Of a stretch of DNA of 64,000 nt, positions 43,168 to 53,745 are shown one piece after another. The translations under genes were made by a program, and so were the position numbers. The DNA is from Stutzerimonas kunmingensis. Its GTDB lineage: Bacteria; Pseudomonadota; Gammaproteobacteria; Pseudomonadales; Pseudomonadaceae. The stretch is from NCBI RefSeq assembly GCF_002929225.1, contig NZ_PISM01000004.1, positions 496,001-560,000 on the forward strand, written 5' to 3'. A model generated the notes under the pieces. The model did not search any database. It saw nothing but the letters and a program-made list of their open reading frames with translations, and had not been told where the DNA came from. Position 1 is the first letter of the stretch. Every line of letters begins with the position of its first letter.

Positions 43168-44663
43168 ATCATGCGTTGATTCTCCCGCTGCTGCTGCCGT
43201 TGTTCATGGGGGCGCTGTTGCTGTTCGCTCATCGCGCGAACAAGTCGACCAAGCGCCTGCTTTCACTGGCGGCAACCTGGACCCTGGTCCCGATTGCGAT
43301 ATGGTTGGTGCTGCTTGCCGATGATGGCCAGCTGCGGATCTATGCGCTGGGTAGCTGGCAGCCGCCATTCGGCATCATTCTCATGCTGGACCGGTTGAGC
43401 GCGCTGATGCTGCTGGTGACGGCGGTGCTGGCTGGTTTCGCAGCGCTTTATGCGTGCCGTGGTGATGATGAGCGCGGGCCGAACTTTCACGCCCTCTATC
43501 AGTTCCAGCTGCTCGGCATCAATGGTGCCTTCCTGACCGGCGACCTGTTCAACCTGTTCGTGTTCTTCGAGATCCTGTTGATCTCCTCGTACGCCTTGCT
43601 GCTGCACGGCCATGGTCAGCGCAGGGTGCGCTCGGGTATGCACTATGTTGTGCTGAATCTGCTCGGCTCTTCGCTGTTTCTGATCGGCGTGAGCATGCTC
43701 TACGGGCTGCTGGGCACCCTGAACATGGTCGACATGGCTGCCCGTGTGAGCGCGGCCGATCCGGCCGATGCGCCGCTGCTGGCGGCCGCCGGGTATCTGC
43801 TGCTGGTGGTGTTCGCGCTCAAGGGCGCAATCCTGCCGCTGTACTTCTGGTTGCCGCGGGCTTATGCATCGGCCACCGCGCCGGTCGCTGCGCTATTCGC
43901 GATCATGACCAAGGTCGGGCTGTACGCGATCATTCGTGTGTTCACCCTGGTCTTCGGCAGCGAAGCGGGCGAGTTGAGCGGCATGGTCGATGTCTGGCTC
44001 TGGCCGCTGGCTCTGCTGACGCTCGGTGCGGCCGTGATAGGCGCATTGGCCGCTCGCAGCCTGCAGGTGCTGCTGGCCTATCTGGTGGTCGTGTCGGTGG
44101 GCACGCTTCTGGCGGGTATTGCGCTCGGCAGCGAGGCAGGGCTTGCTGCGGCACTTTATTACTTGGTCCACAGCACGCTGGTTGCGGGCGGCTTGTTCCT
44201 GCTCGCCGATCTGATAGCTCGTCAGCGCGGAGACCTGGGGACCGATCTGATTTCGGCGCCTGCGCTGCGTCAGCCGCTGCTGCTGGGTACGCTGTTCTTC
44301 ATGGGCGCCATCTCCGTGGCCGGTCTGCCTCCGTTCTCCGGCTTTCTCGGCAAGGTGATGCTGCTGCGCGCCATCGAGCTTGGCGCAGACGCTATCGCGC
44401 TGTGGGCCGTGGTGTTGGTCGGGGGGCTGGGCATGCTGATTTCACTGAGCCGAGCCGGCAGCCTGGTGTTCTGGCGTCCCAGTGCCGAGGCGGTGGGGCA
44501 GCCTGCCGATGCCATTCGGGTCCTGGCGACGGTCGGCCTGCTGCTTGGTAGTGTGATGCTGGTTGTCGCCGCCGGCCCGCTGCAGGCGTTCGTGCAGGCA
44601 ACTGCTGCGCAGCTGCTGGATGTTGCGCCTTATCTGCAGATCCTTCAGGGAGGTGCGGCATGA
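43164..44663 (+). CDS. mrpD: Mrp antiporter subunit D
   Basis: This 499-aa NuoM/N-like subunit has about 14 helices. Conserved features are LFNLFVFFEILLISSYALL (near 127-145), with the key proton-path Glu, and LKGAILPLYFWLPRAYASATA with the Lys. It probably forms a proton channel next to MrpA. The ATGA overlap with mrpC and mrpE indicates tight coupling. Confidence 0.95.
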   Translation: MNHALILPLLLPLFMGALLLFAHRANKSTKRLLSLAATWTLVPIAIWLVLLADDGQLRIYALGSWQPPFGIILMLDRLSALMLLVTAVLAGFAALYACRGDDERGPNFHALYQFQLLGINGAFLTGDLFNLFVFFEILLISSYALLLHGHGQRRVRSGMHYVVLNLLGSSLFLIGVSMLYGLLGTLNMVDMAARVSAADPADAPLLAAAGYLLLVVFALKGAILPLYFWLPRAYASATAPVAALFAIMTKVGLYAIIRVFTLVFGSEAGELSGMVDVWLWPLALLTLGAAVIGALAARSLQVLLAYLVVVSVGTLLAGIALGSEAGLAAALYYLVHSTLVAGGLFLLADLIARQRGDLGTDLISAPALRQPLLLGTLFFMGAISVAGLPPFSGFLGKVMLLRAIELGADAIALWAVVLVGGLGMLISLSRAGSLVFWRPSAEAVGQPADAIRVLATVGLLLGSVMLVVAAGPLQAFVQATAAQLLDVAPYLQILQGGAA

Positions 44664-45160
44664 AAGCGCGCTGGTTACCTAATCCCGCCCTGACCTTGAT
44701 GCTGGCCATTCTCTGGCTGCTGCTCAATAACACGCTGAGCTTCGGGCAGTTCTTGCTCGGTCTGTTTCTTGGTTGGGCGATTCCACTTCTGGTTCGGGGG
44801 TTTCTCATTGAGGTGCCGCGCATACGCAAGCCGCTGCAGCTGTGCGTGTTCTCGCTCAAGGTGCTCTTTGACATCGTCGTGGCCAATGTGCACGTCGCCA
44901 AGCTGGTGCTGGGGCCGAAGAAAAACCTGCGCCCTGCGTTCATCGAGGTGCCCATGGCCATCGAGAACGAGTTCGTCCTGTCCACACTGACCAGCATCAT
45001 CTCGCTGACGCCTGGGACGGTATCTGCCTGCCTGAGTCAGGATCGCCAGATGCTTATGGTGCATGCGCTGGACGTGCCTGACGTCGATGCGCTGATCGCT
45101 GACGTCAAGCGTAACTATGAGGCGCCACTGCTGGAGATCTTCGAATGCTCGCCTACGTGA
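44660..45160 (+). CDS. mrpE: Mrp antiporter subunit E
   Basis: This 166-aa subunit has two N-terminal helices and a cytoplasmic domain with the MrpE motif LISLTPGTVSACLSQDRQML (near 113-132), a Pro/Gly variation of the usual ITLTPGT. Its overlap with mrpD and mrpF is consistent with a single complex. Confidence 0.93.
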   Translation: MKARWLPNPALTLMLAILWLLLNNTLSFGQFLLGLFLGWAIPLLVRGFLIEVPRIRKPLQLCVFSLKVLFDIVVANVHVAKLVLGPKKNLRPAFIEVPMAIENEFVLSTLTSIISLTPGTVSACLSQDRQMLMVHALDVPDVDALIADVKRNYEAPLLEIFECSPT

Positions 45161-45414
45161 TTCCGTTCTGTATGGCCGTTTTGGGGCTGGCGGCGGTGTT
45201 GAATGTCGTTCGTCTGGTCCAGGGGCCGGACATGCCCGACCGAGTGCTAGCGCTCGATACGCTGTACATCAACGCGCTCGCGCTTATCGTGCTGTTCGGC
45301 ATCTGGCTCGCCTCCGACCTGTTCTTCGAGGCTGCACTGCTGATTGCCGTGATGGGTTTCGTCAGTACCGTGGCAATCGGTAAGCACCTGCTGCACGGCG
45401 ACATCATTGATTGA
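45145..45414 (+). CDS. mrpF: Mrp antiporter subunit F
   Basis: This 89-aa subunit has three helices with RLVQGPDMPDRVLALDTLYI (24-43), the MrpF signature with conserved Asp residues. The ATG lies inside the 3' end of mrpE. Confidence 0.93.
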   Translation: MLAYVIPFCMAVLGLAAVLNVVRLVQGPDMPDRVLALDTLYINALALIVLFGIWLASDLFFEAALLIAVMGFVSTVAIGKHLLHGDIID

Positions 45415-45424
45415 GGGAAACGAC

Positions 45425-45754
45425 ATGCCATTCTGGATCGAAGTGCTGGTAAGCGTGTTCCTTATTATCGGCAGCCTGTTCGCGCTGATCGGTGCGATCG
45501 GCCTCTACCGGCTGCCGGATTTCTACACGCGCCTGCATGGCCCGACCAAGGCGACGACGCTGGGTGTTGGCGGTATCGTGATCGCGTCGATGATCTTCTT
45601 CAGCAGCCAGAACGATGGCTTGAGTCTGCACGAGCTGCTGATCACGCTGTTTCTCTTCCTCACTGCGCCGGTCAGTGCGCACATGCTGGCCAAGGCTGCA
45701 ATGCAGCAGAAACTGCCAGCTGTCGAACAAACGCGGGGTCAGCCTTGGGATTGA
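45425..45754 (+). CDS. mrpG: Mrp antiporter subunit G
   Basis: This 109-aa last subunit has three helices and the signature GLYRLPDFYTRLHGPTKATT (near 28-47). ATG 45425 with GAGGG upstream is preferred over TTG 45407, which overlaps mrpF. It completes the A-C-D-E-F-G operon, likely involved in pH, sodium and potassium homeostasis. Confidence 0.93.
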   Translation: MPFWIEVLVSVFLIIGSLFALIGAIGLYRLPDFYTRLHGPTKATTLGVGGIVIASMIFFSSQNDGLSLHELLITLFLFLTAPVSAHMLAKAAMQQKLPAVEQTRGQPWD

Positions 45755-45762
45755 GCCTGCCT

Positions 45763-45789
45763 CCTACCTGTCTTGCAGCGCCAGGTAGG
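45763..45789. terminator. Hairpin between convergent mrpG and glnD
   Basis: CCTACCTG (45763-45770) pairs with CAGGTAGG (45782-45789). No T-tract follows; it may act on either strand or protect 3' ends. Confidence 0.5.
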
Positions 45790-45807
45790 TGAGCAGGCGA
45801 GGCCATT

Positions 45808-48510
45808 TCAGATCAGGATGCTGCTCGGTGAGGGTTGCTGTTCGTTCTCCTGCTGCAGCTCCTTGACGAGCGCCTGCTGCAGGCGCAGGCAGAACTGCGG
45901 GTCGGACAGCGGCTGGTTGTCTGCGTCGGTGACGAAGAATACGTCCTCCACGCGTTCGCCCAAGGTCGCGATCTTGGCGTTCTGCACCGATAGATCGAAA
46001 TCGAGGAACAGCTGGCCCACACGCGCCAACAGGCCGGGCCGGTCCGGTGCAATGATTTCCAGAATGGTCTGCGGCCGCTGTGTGTCGTTGTGGATGGTGA
46101 CCTGCGGCGGGAAGGCGAAGTGCTTGAGTTGCCGTGGGACACGGCGCTGGATGATGGTCAGGTAGTCGTCCGGGTTGCGCAGGGCGGCGATCAGGCCGCT
46201 GCGAATCTCCTCGATCCGCTTCGGATTATTGCCGATCGGGCTGCCGTCGGCGTCCAGCACGATGTAGGTGTCCAGCGTGAACTGGCTGCTCGACGTCAGA
46301 ATGCGTGCGTCATGGATGTTCAGGTTGAGCTGATCCATGGCCGCCACGGTTACCGCGAAGAAGTCATGCTGGTCTGGCGCGTAGATGAATATTTGCGTGC
46401 CTCCCTCAAACTCCCGCTGCGTGGTTTCCTTGATCAGCACCAGCGGCCCACCGTTGGCCGGGTGCTCGATGATCGCGTCGGTATGCCAGGCCACATCGGT
46501 GGCGGTGTGCCGGAGGAAATAGTCGTCGCCCAGCTGTGACCAGAGCTGCTCGGCGTCATCCGGATCGGTGCCCTGGCGCACCAGGTCATCGAGCGCAGCG
46601 CGTTGGGTCTGGCGGATTTGCTCTTCGCGCCCCAGCGGGTTTTCCAGCCCGCGTTTCAAGGCCCGCTTTGTTTCGGTATAGAGCTGACGCAGCAGGCTCG
46701 CGCGCCAGGAATTCCACAGGGTCGGGTTGGTGGCGTTGATGTCGGCCACGGTCAGGACGTAGAGATAGTCCAAGTGCGTCTCGTCGCCGACCAGTTGGGC
46801 GAAATCATTGATCACCTGCGGATCGGACAGATCCTTGCGCTGCGCTGTGGTGGACATGACCAGATGGTTTTCCACCAGCCAGACCACCAGTCGGGTATCC
46901 CACGCCGGCAGCTTGTGACGACTGCAGAATTGCTCGGCATCCACCGCGCCGAGTTCCGAATGGTCGCCGCCACGGCCCTTGGCAATGTCGTGATAGAGCC
47001 CGGCAATGTAGATCAGCTCTGGTTTGGGCAGCCTTTCGACCAGCTTGCTGGCCAGCGGATATTTCTCGGCGACGCCCGGCTTGGTCAGCTTGCGCAGGTA
47101 CTTGATGACATTGAGCGTGTGCGCGTCGACGGTGTAGATGTGGAACAGGTCGTGCTGCATTTGCCCGACGATGTGGCCGAACTCCGGCAGATAGCGGCCC
47201 AGGATGCCGTAGCGGTTCATTCGGCGAAGGTTGCGGTGAATACCTTCCTTGCACTTGAACAGCTCGATGAACAGGCTGGTGTTGCGCAGATCCTGGCGGA
47301 AGATGTCATCGATCAGGTAACGGTGATCGCGGAGCAGGCGAATGGTGTCCGAGCGAACGCCCTGGATGTCGGGATGCTGGGCGAGCAGCACGAAGGTTTC
47401 CAGGATCGCGAAAGGGGTGCGTTTGAAGATAGCTGCGTTGCTCACCTCAAGGTAGCCGTCGCGTACCTGAAATCGGCTGTTTAGTGGCACGATCGGGCCT
47501 GACTCGCCTTCCCAGAGAATCACTTCGGCGAAGTGCTGACCGACAAGATCGCTGAGTTCGGCAATGCTCATGACGATCCGGTAGTACTTCTGCATGAAGC
47601 GTTCGATGGCCAGCTTGGCATCATTGTCTTCATAGCCCAGCAGCGCGGCCAAACTGCGCTGATGGTCAAACAGCAGGCGATCCTCGGCGCGACCGGCAAG
47701 CATGTGCAGGCCGTAGCGCACCTTCCAGAGAAACTCCTGGGCGGCGGTCAGCAGGCTGTGTTCACCCTCGGTAAGAAAGCCCTGATCGACCATCGCCTGC
47801 AGATTGAGCGTGCCGAACTCGCGACGGGCGATCCAGAGGATGGTCTGGATGTCGCGCAGGCCGCCGGGGGAGCCTTTGACATTGGGCTCCAGGTTGTACT
47901 CGGTGTTGTTGTACTTGGCGTGTCGTGCGCGCTGCTCGTTGCGCTTGGCGAGGAAGAATTCCTTGCTAGGCCACATCTGTTGGGTGCTGGTGACCCGCAG
48001 CATGGCCTGGCGCAGGCGCTCCGGGCCGGCGATCGTCCGGCTTTCCATGAGGTTGGTGATGACCGTGAGATCGGCGCGCGCTTCGTCGGCGCATTCGGCA
48101 ACGGAGCGCACGGCCTGCCCGACTTCCAGGCCGATATCCCAGAGAAGGGTCAGAAAGCCCTCGATCGAGTCGCGAAAGATTTCCTGGTCGTTGGCGTCGA
48201 GCAGAATGAGCAGGTCGATATCGGAGTAGGGGTGCAGTTCACCTCGGCCGTAGCCACCCACTGCGACGAGCGCGATATCTGCGCCATTGTTCCAGTCGAA
48301 GCGATCCCAGGCCGAGCGCAGAATCTGATCGACGAACCAGGCGCGATCTTGAATCAGGCGACGGATGTCCCGACCTGCCTTGAACCGCTCGTCCAGTACC
48401 TGCCGCGCCTGGCGTATGGCCTTCTTGTACGCAGCGATGGGGCTGGCCTTCAGAGCCAGCTCCGCCTGAAACTGGCTGCGGTCAAACAGCTCCGGGTCAA
48501 CCTGGGGCAT
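45808..48510 (-). CDS. glnD: PII uridylyltransferase/uridylyl-removing enzyme GlnD
   Basis: This 900-aa nitrogen sensor adds UMP to PII proteins when glutamine is low and removes it when glutamine is high. The nucleotidyltransferase domain has [19 protein letters not shown] with Gly85-Gly86 and Asp97/Asp99; the HD hydrolase is marked by [19 protein letters not shown] near residue 503; two ACT domains close the C-terminus. It is downstream of map on the same strand. Its role links to the amide locus only through general nitrogen control. Confidence 0.97.
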   Translation of the reverse strand: MPQVDPELFDRSQFQAELALKASPIAAYKKAIRQARQVLDERFKAGRDIRRLIQDRAWFVDQILRSAWDRFDWNNGADIALVAVGGYGRGELHPYSDIDLLILLDANDQEIFRDSIEGFLTLLWDIGLEVGQAVRSVAECADEARADLTVITNLMESRTIAGPERLRQAMLRVTSTQQMWPSKEFFLAKRNEQRARHAKYNNTEYNLEPNVKGSPGGLRDIQTILWIARREFGTLNLQAMVDQGFLTEGEHSLLTAAQEFLWKVRYGLHMLAGRAEDRLLFDHQRSLAALLGYEDNDAKLAIERFMQKYYRIVMSIAELSDLVGQHFAEVILWEGESGPIVPLNSRFQVRDGYLEVSNAAIFKRTPFAILETFVLLAQHPDIQGVRSDTIRLLRDHRYLIDDIFRQDLRNTSLFIELFKCKEGIHRNLRRMNRYGILGRYLPEFGHIVGQMQHDLFHIYTVDAHTLNVIKYLRKLTKPGVAEKYPLASKLVERLPKPELIYIAGLYHDIAKGRGGDHSELGAVDAEQFCSRHKLPAWDTRLVVWLVENHLVMSTTAQRKDLSDPQVINDFAQLVGDETHLDYLYVLTVADINATNPTLWNSWRASLLRQLYTETKRALKRGLENPLGREEQIRQTQRAALDDLVRQGTDPDDAEQLWSQLGDDYFLRHTATDVAWHTDAIIEHPANGGPLVLIKETTQREFEGGTQIFIYAPDQHDFFAVTVAAMDQLNLNIHDARILTSSSQFTLDTYIVLDADGSPIGNNPKRIEEIRSGLIAALRNPDDYLTIIQRRVPRQLKHFAFPPQVTIHNDTQRPQTILEIIAPDRPGLLARVGQLFLDFDLSVQNAKIATLGERVEDVFFVTDADNQPLSDPQFCLRLQQALVKELQQENEQQPSPSSILI

Positions 48511-48547
48511 GCGAACGTCCTCCCGTGGGGGCTGCGGCTGTGAAATC

Positions 48548-49330
48548 TCAGGTAGAGGTGCGAGCGATGGTGTCGTCGCTGCGCAGAGTGAAGATCTCGT
48601 AGCCGTCAGCGGTCACCAGGATGGTGTGTTCCCATTGCGCCGATAGCTTGCGATCCTTGGTGATCGCAGTCCAGCCATCGCCAAGCAGTCGGGTTTCCGA
48701 GCGACCCTGGTTGATCATCGGCTCGATGGTGAAGGTCATGCCTTCCTTGAGCTCCATGCCGGTGCCGGCACGGCCGTAATGCAGAACCTGCGGCTCCTCA
48801 TGGAAGACCTTACCGATGCCGTGGCCACAGTATTCGCGGACCACGGAGAACCCATTCTTCTCGGCATGTTTCTGGATGACTTCACCGATGTCCCCGAGTC
48901 GTGCGCCCGGGCGAACCAGCTCGATGCCTTTATAGAGGCATTCCTGAGTGACCTGGCAGAGGCGATCGGCCCACTCGGGCACCTTGCCGACCATGAACAT
49001 CTTGCTGGTGTCGCCGTGATAGCCGTCCTTGATCACAGTGATATCGATGTTGAGGATGTCGCCGTCTTTCAGCGGCTTGTCGTTCGGGATGCCGTGGCAG
49101 ACAACGTGGTTGATTGAGGTGCAGATCGATTTGGGAAAGCCCTTGTAGTTCAGCGGAGCGGGAATGGCCTGCTGAACGTTGACGATATGCTCGTGGCAAA
49201 GGCGGTCGAGTTCCTCGGTGGTGACGCCTGGCTTGACGTGCTCGCCGATCATCTCGAGAACTTCGGCGGCGAGGCGCCCGGCAATGCGCATCTTCTCGAT
49301 ATCTTCGGGCGTCTTGATGGTGACAGTCAT
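48548..49330 (-). CDS. map: Methionine aminopeptidase type I
   Basis: This 260-aa enzyme removes the initiator Met from nascent proteins. Metal ligands align with the Escherichia coli enzyme: Asp96, Asp107, His170, Glu203 and Glu234, with substrate His79 in [11 protein letters not shown] 49330 follows AGAGGTTTGC; the 20-codon extension is rejected. It is divergent from rpsB, as in other pseudomonads. Confidence 0.97.
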   Translation of the reverse strand: MTVTIKTPEDIEKMRIAGRLAAEVLEMIGEHVKPGVTTEELDRLCHEHIVNVQQAIPAPLNYKGFPKSICTSINHVVCHGIPNDKPLKDGDILNIDITVIKDGYHGDTSKMFMVGKVPEWADRLCQVTQECLYKGIELVRPGARLGDIGEVIQKHAEKNGFSVVREYCGHGIGKVFHEEPQVLHYGRAGTGMELKEGMTFTIEPMINQGRSETRLLGDGWTAITKDRKLSAQWEHTILVTADGYEIFTLRSDDTIARTST

Positions 49331-49479
49331 GCAAACCTCTTGTATGCCCGCAGGCGAAGGCAATAACGGAAAGTCGCGATGATAAACCAAAGCGCCTGCG
49401 GCCTGCAGGTCAGGGCTGATTGCACTGCTGAGCCTGTTGTAGAGAGTTCAAAGCAGTAGCCTCTCGATGGTCGTTGTGC

Positions 49480-49616
49480 TATAAAACGCGCCGCTCAGCG
49501 GGGTAGACCCCGTCGAGCCTAACCCCACACACGTGTCGACACGGTATCCTGGGTGCTCGCAAGAGTTGGATATCGGGACGCGTGGAGGCCTAACCCGACT
49601 TATTCGAGGACTGATC
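49480..49616 (+). promoter_or_regulatory. rpsB promoter and structured 5' leader
   Basis: TATAAA (49480-49485) is a good -10; a weak -35 TAGCCT lies 17 bp upstream. The predicted leader of about 125 bases contains CGGGGT-AG-ACCCCG near 49498-49511 and the palindrome CGTGTCGACACG near 49530-49541. In gammaproteobacteria ribosomal protein S2 represses its own operon through a conserved rpsB leader; position and structure suggest the same here. Confidence 0.6.
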
Positions 49617-50357
49617 ATGTCTCAAGTCACTATGCGCGATATGCTGAAGGCCGGTGTGCACTTCGGCCACCAGACCCGTTACTGGAATCCGAAAATGGAT
49701 AAATACATTTTCGGCGCGCGCAACAAGATCCATATCATCAACCTGGAAAAAACCCTGCCGATGTTCAACGACGCGCTGCGTTTCGTTGAGAAGCTGGCTG
49801 CAGGCAAGAACAAGATTCTGTTCGTTGGCACCAAGCGTTCCGCCGGCAAGATCGTTCGCGAAGAAGCTGCTCGTTGTGGCTCGCCGTATGTCGATCATCG
49901 CTGGTTGGGTGGCATGCTGACCAACTACAAGACCATCCGCGCCTCCATCAAGCGTCTGCGTGAGCTGGAAGGGCAGTCCCAGGACGGTACTTTCGAGAAG
50001 CTGACCAAGAAAGAAGCTCTGATGCGTACCCGTGATCTCGAGAAGCTCGAGCGCAGCCTGGGTGGTATCAAGGATATGGGCGGCCTGCCGGACGCCATGT
50101 TCGTCGTCGACGTCGATCACGAGCGCATCGCTATCTCCGAAGCCAACAAGCTGGGTATCCCGGTCATCGGCATCGTCGATACCAACAGCAGCCCGGAAGG
50201 CGTTGACTACATCATTCCCGGTAATGATGACGCCATCCGTGCCGTGCAACTCTACCTCGGCTCCATGGCTGACGCTGTTCTGCGCGGTCGCCAGAACGAT
50301 GCCGGTGGCGCTGACGAGTTCGTCGAGGAAGTTGCTTCCGAAGCGGCTCAGGGCTGA
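49617..50357 (+). CDS. rpsB: 30S ribosomal protein S2
   Basis: This 246-aa small-subunit protein starts [20 protein letters not shown] and contains [20 protein letters not shown] and the later [20 protein letters not shown] motif. ATG 49617 has GAGGA upstream; an in-frame extension to 49533 lies in the leader and is rejected. It opens the rpsB-tsf operon. Confidence 0.98.
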   Translation: MSQVTMRDMLKAGVHFGHQTRYWNPKMDKYIFGARNKIHIINLEKTLPMFNDALRFVEKLAAGKNKILFVGTKRSAGKIVREEAARCGSPYVDHRWLGGMLTNYKTIRASIKRLRELEGQSQDGTFEKLTKKEALMRTRDLEKLERSLGGIKDMGGLPDAMFVVDVDHERIAISEANKLGIPVIGIVDTNSSPEGVDYIIPGNDDAIRAVQLYLGSMADAVLRGRQNDAGGADEFVEEVASEAAQG

Positions 50358-50390
50358 GTGCGGCGCACTGCAGCGTGACACCCGATGAAC

Positions 50391-50415
50391 AAAAAGGGGG
50401 CTAGGCCCCCTTTTT
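50391..50415 (+). terminator. Intercistronic attenuator/terminator between rpsB and tsf
   Basis: AAAAAGGGGGC (50391-50401) and GCCCCCTTTTT (50405-50415) form an 11-bp stem ending in T5, followed by GTC. Intrinsic shape is perfect on both strands. As in Escherichia coli, partial termination here would set the S2 to EF-Ts ratio. Confidence 0.88.
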
Positions 50416-50484
50416 GTCTCTTGCGAATTGATCACCCGTGTATTGGGTGAGTGGTTTAGAAACCAAATCGAGAGGATTCCCAAC

Positions 50485-51348
50485 ATGGCAGAAATCACTG
50501 CAGCCTTGGTCAAAGAACTGCGCGAGCGTACCGGTCAGGGCATGATGGAGTGCAAGAAGGCTCTGGTCGCCGCTGGCGGTGATATCGAAAAGGCGATTGA
50601 CGACATGCGTGCCTCGGGCGCCATCAAGGCCGCCAAGAAGTCGGGCAACATCGCTGCCGAGGGCTCGATCGCCGTTCGCGTCGAGGGTGGTCGTGGTCTG
50701 ATCATCGAAGTCAACTCGCAGACTGACTTCCTGGCTCTGCAGGATGACTTCAAGGCGTTCGTCAAGGAAAGCCTGGACGAGGCCTTCGAGCAGAAGCTGA
50801 CCGATGTGGCCCCGCTGATTGCTTCTCGTGAATCCGCGCGCGAAGCGCTGGTCGCCAAGTGCGGCGAGAACGTCAACATCCGTCGCCTGACCGCAGTGGA
50901 AGGTGAGGTGGTTGGTGCTTATCTGCACGGTCACCGCATCGGTGTGCTGGTCACCCTGAAGGGTGGCGATGCCGAGCTGGCCAAGGATATCGCCATGCAC
51001 GTGGCTGCCAGCAATCCTGCGGTTCTGAGCCCGGCTGATGTTTCCGAAGAGCTGGTTGCCAAGGAAAAGGAAATCTTCCTGCAGCTCAATGCCGACAAGA
51101 TCGCCGGCAAGCCGGAAAACATCGTCGAGAACATGGTCAAGGGCCGTATCAACAAGTTCCTGGCCGAAGCCAGCCTGGTTGAGCAGGCGTTCGTCAAGAA
51201 CCCGGAAATCAAGGTTGGTGAGCTGGCCAAGAAAGCTGGTGCCGAAATCGTATCCTTTGTTCGCTACGAAGTAGGCGAGGGCATCGAGAAGGCCGAAGTC
51301 GACTTTGCTGCCGAAGTTGCTGCTCAGGTCGCTGCGACCAAGAAATAA
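50485..51348 (+). CDS. tsf: Translation elongation factor Ts
   Basis: This 287-aa nucleotide exchange factor for EF-Tu has the N-terminal [20 protein letters not shown] with the UBA-like domain, the [16 protein letters not shown] core contact (TDF) near residues 72-87, and a C-terminal helical module. ATG 50485 follows GAGAGGA; the 19-codon extension is in the intercistronic region. Confidence 0.98.
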   Translation: MAEITAALVKELRERTGQGMMECKKALVAAGGDIEKAIDDMRASGAIKAAKKSGNIAAEGSIAVRVEGGRGLIIEVNSQTDFLALQDDFKAFVKESLDEAFEQKLTDVAPLIASRESAREALVAKCGENVNIRRLTAVEGEVVGAYLHGHRIGVLVTLKGGDAELAKDIAMHVAASNPAVLSPADVSEELVAKEKEIFLQLNADKIAGKPENIVENMVKGRINKFLAEASLVEQAFVKNPEIKVGELAKKAGAEIVSFVRYEVGEGIEKAEVDFAAEVAAQVAATKK

Positions 51349-51369
51349 GGCCGCTTCGGTGGTTCTGGC

Positions 51370-51403
51370 AAAGAGGCTGCCCGCTCACGCGCGCGGCCTC
51401 TTT
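51370..51403 (+). terminator. Terminator after tsf
   Basis: AAAGAGGC (51370-51377) pairs with GCCTCTTT (51396-51403) around a GC-rich loop. The T-tract is short (TTTGT), and a T-run follows 22 bp later. The remaining gap to pyrH contains a small dyad, GTCTGA-GTCAT-TCAGAC (51498-51514). Confidence 0.7.
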
Positions 51404-51548
51404 GTCGAATTGGGCAGCGGAATTGTTTTTTTGTCACGATATAGTCATCGCCTGGCACCAACCCCGGGTTGAGCTGTCAAAGCGCAGATATTTTTTGGTC
51501 TGAGTCATTCAGACTTGATCACAGCACGCCGCAGGAGATAACACGCCA

Positions 51549-52292
51549 ATGGCTCAGCAGATGAGTGCACGCAATCCTCGCTATAAACGCATTCTGCTCA
51601 AATTGAGCGGCGAGGCCCTGATGGGCTCCGAAGACTTTGGCATAGATCCCAAGGTCCTTGACCGTATGGCTCTGGAAGTCGGCCAGTTGGTGGGCATCGG
51701 CGTCGAGGTCGGACTGGTCATCGGTGGTGGCAACCTCTTTCGTGGTGCTGCGCTCTCGGCGGCCGGTATGGATCGCGTCACCGGCGACCATATGGGTATG
51801 CTGGCCACTGTGATGAATGCGCTGGCCATGCGCGACGCGCTTGAGCGTTCGAACATCCCGGCGCTGGTCATGTCTGCCATTTCCATGGTCGGCGTGACTG
51901 ATCACTATGACCGTCGCAAGGCGATGCGTCATTTGAAGACCGGCGAGGTGGTTATTTTCTCCGCCGGTACCGGCAATCCATTCTTCACCACCGACTCGGC
52001 CGCCTGTCTGCGTGCGATCGAGATCCAGGCGGATGTCGTGCTCAAGGCCACCAAGGTCGATGGTGTTTACACCGCAGATCCGTTCAAGGATCCGAATGCG
52101 GAGAAATTTGCCGAGCTCACGTACGACGAAGTGCTGGATCGCAAGCTTGGCGTGATGGATCTGACAGCCATCTGTCTGTGCCGTGACCACAACATGCCGC
52201 TGCGGGTCTTCAACATGAACAAGCCCGGCGCCCTGCTCAACATCGTGCTAGGTGGCGCTGAAGGAACCCTGATCGAGGAATCGAAAGAATGA
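51549..52292 (+). CDS. pyrH: UMP kinase
   Basis: This 247-aa bacterial UMP kinase, unrelated to eukaryotic enzymes, phosphorylates UMP to UDP. Signature segments are [20 protein letters not shown] (near 14-33), [17 protein letters not shown] and [34 protein letters not shown] precedes the ATG. It overlaps frr by 4 bases. Confidence 0.98.
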   Translation: MAQQMSARNPRYKRILLKLSGEALMGSEDFGIDPKVLDRMALEVGQLVGIGVEVGLVIGGGNLFRGAALSAAGMDRVTGDHMGMLATVMNALAMRDALERSNIPALVMSAISMVGVTDHYDRRKAMRHLKTGEVVIFSAGTGNPFFTTDSAACLRAIEIQADVVLKATKVDGVYTADPFKDPNAEKFAELTYDEVLDRKLGVMDLTAICLCRDHNMPLRVFNMNKPGALLNIVLGGAEGTLIEESKE

Positions 52293-52846
52293 TCAACGAG
52301 ATCAAGCAAGACGCGCAGGAGCGCATGAAGAAAACCCTGGAATCGCTGGACCATGCATTCGCCAAGATCCGTACCGGCCGTGCGCATCCCAGTATTCTCG
52401 ATAGCGTTATGGTCTCCTATTACGGTTCCGACACTCCGCTGCGTCAGGTTGCCAACGTAATCGCCGAAGACTCCCGCACTCTGGCATTGACAGTGTTCGA
52501 CAAGAGCATGATCCAGGCGGTAGAGAAGGCGATCATGACCTCAGACCTGGGTCTGAATCCGGCCACCGCTGGCACCACAATTCGTGTGCCGATGCCCGCG
52601 CTGACCGAGGAGACCCGTAAGGGCTACACCAAGCAGGCCCGCGCAGAGGCCGAGAACGCCCGAGTCGCAGTGCGCAACATCCGCCGTGATGCGATCGCGC
52701 AGCTGAAGGACCTGGTCAAGGAAAAGGAAATCAGTGAGGACGAGGAACGTCGTGGCCAGGATGACGTCCAGAAGCTAACCGACAAGTACGTTGCCGAGAT
52801 CGACAAGGCCCTCGAAGCCAAAGAAGGCGACCTGATGGCCGTATAA
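52289..52846 (+). CDS. frr: Ribosome recycling factor
   Basis: This 185-aa tRNA-mimic protein, with EF-G, splits post-termination ribosomes. It has the RRF N-terminal helix region, [20 protein letters not shown] (26-45), and [20 protein letters not shown] in the long-helix domain. The ATGA overlap with pyrH couples translation. Confidence 0.98.
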   Translation: MINEIKQDAQERMKKTLESLDHAFAKIRTGRAHPSILDSVMVSYYGSDTPLRQVANVIAEDSRTLALTVFDKSMIQAVEKAIMTSDLGLNPATAGTTIRVPMPALTEETRKGYTKQARAEAENARVAVRNIRRDAIAQLKDLVKEKEISEDEERRGQDDVQKLTDKYVAEIDKALEAKEGDLMAV

Positions 52847-52919
52847 GGCCGGCATCGAATCGCTGCTGTCGTGTCCTGAATCGGGGGACCGGTTCGTGAT
52901 GCGACAGTGCAGATGCCTC

Positions 52920-52946
52920 AGAGCTGTTGCTTGCAGCTTTTTCTTT
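52920..52946 (+). terminator. Weak terminator-like hairpin between frr and uppS
   Basis: AGAGCTG (52920-52926) pairs with CAGCTTT (52934-52940), including one wobble pair, followed by TCTTTT. The stem is short, so partial attenuation within the operon is more likely than a full stop. Confidence 0.4.
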
Positions 52947-52983
52947 TGGTTCGCAGCGTGTTTTAGCGCAAGTAGAGTTGTTC

Positions 52984-53745
52984 ATGGAAAAGGTCAGGCA
53001 GATCGCCGGGCGGAATGTACCCCGTCACGTGGCGATCATCATGGATGGCAACAATCGCTGGGCGAAGAGGCGTTTGCTGCCCGGTGTGGCCGGGCATAAA
53101 GCCGGTGTCGACGCGGTTCGCGCCGTGATTGAGGTCTGCGCCGATTCCGGCGTCGAGGTGCTGACACTGTTTGCGTTCTCCAGCGAGAACTGGCAGCGCC
53201 CGGCAGATGAAGTCGGTGCGCTGATGGAACTGTTCCTGTCGGCGTTGCGGCGTGAGGCGCGCAAGCTCGATGAGAACGGCATTCGCCTGCGCATCATCGG
53301 CGATCGTGCCCGTTTCCATCCCGAATTGCAGGCCGCGATGCTGGAGGTGGAAGAGATGACTTCCGCCAATCATCGTTTCGTCCTCCAGGTTGCCGCCAAT
53401 TACGGTGGGCAGTGGGACATTCTTCAGGCGGCTCAGCACTTGGCTGCCGAGGCGCAGTCCGGGCGTCTGAATCCGGCGGAAATTACACCTGCTCTGTTTC
53501 AGAGCCATCTGGCGACCGGCGGCATGCCGTTGCCCGATCTGTGCATTCGCACCGGCGGTGAGCGGCGCATCAGCAATTTCCTGCTTTGGCAGCTCGCCTA
53601 TGCGGAACTGTATTTTTCCGATCTTTATTGGCCCGACTTCAAGCACGTTGCCATGCGCAAGGCGCTCGCCGATTTCGCCACTCGACAGCGGCGATTTGGC
53701 AAAACGGGCGAACAGGTCGAAAGCGAGGTCAAGGCCGAATGCTGA
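52984..53745 (+). CDS. uppS: Undecaprenyl diphosphate synthase
   Basis: This 253-aa cis-prenyltransferase makes the C55 carrier for peptidoglycan and O-antigen. The catalytic Asp21 lies in HVAIIMDGNNRW, and the C-terminal diphosphate-binding region is RTGGERRISNFLLWQ. ATG 52984 gives the usual length; TTG 52927 is an unlikely start. cdsA begins inside its last codons. Confidence 0.96.
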   Translation: MEKVRQIAGRNVPRHVAIIMDGNNRWAKRRLLPGVAGHKAGVDAVRAVIEVCADSGVEVLTLFAFSSENWQRPADEVGALMELFLSALRREARKLDENGIRLRIIGDRARFHPELQAAMLEVEEMTSANHRFVLQVAANYGGQWDILQAAQHLAAEAQSGRLNPAEITPALFQSHLATGGMPLPDLCIRTGGERRISNFLLWQLAYAELYFSDLYWPDFKHVAMRKALADFATRQRRFGKTGEQVESEVKAEC

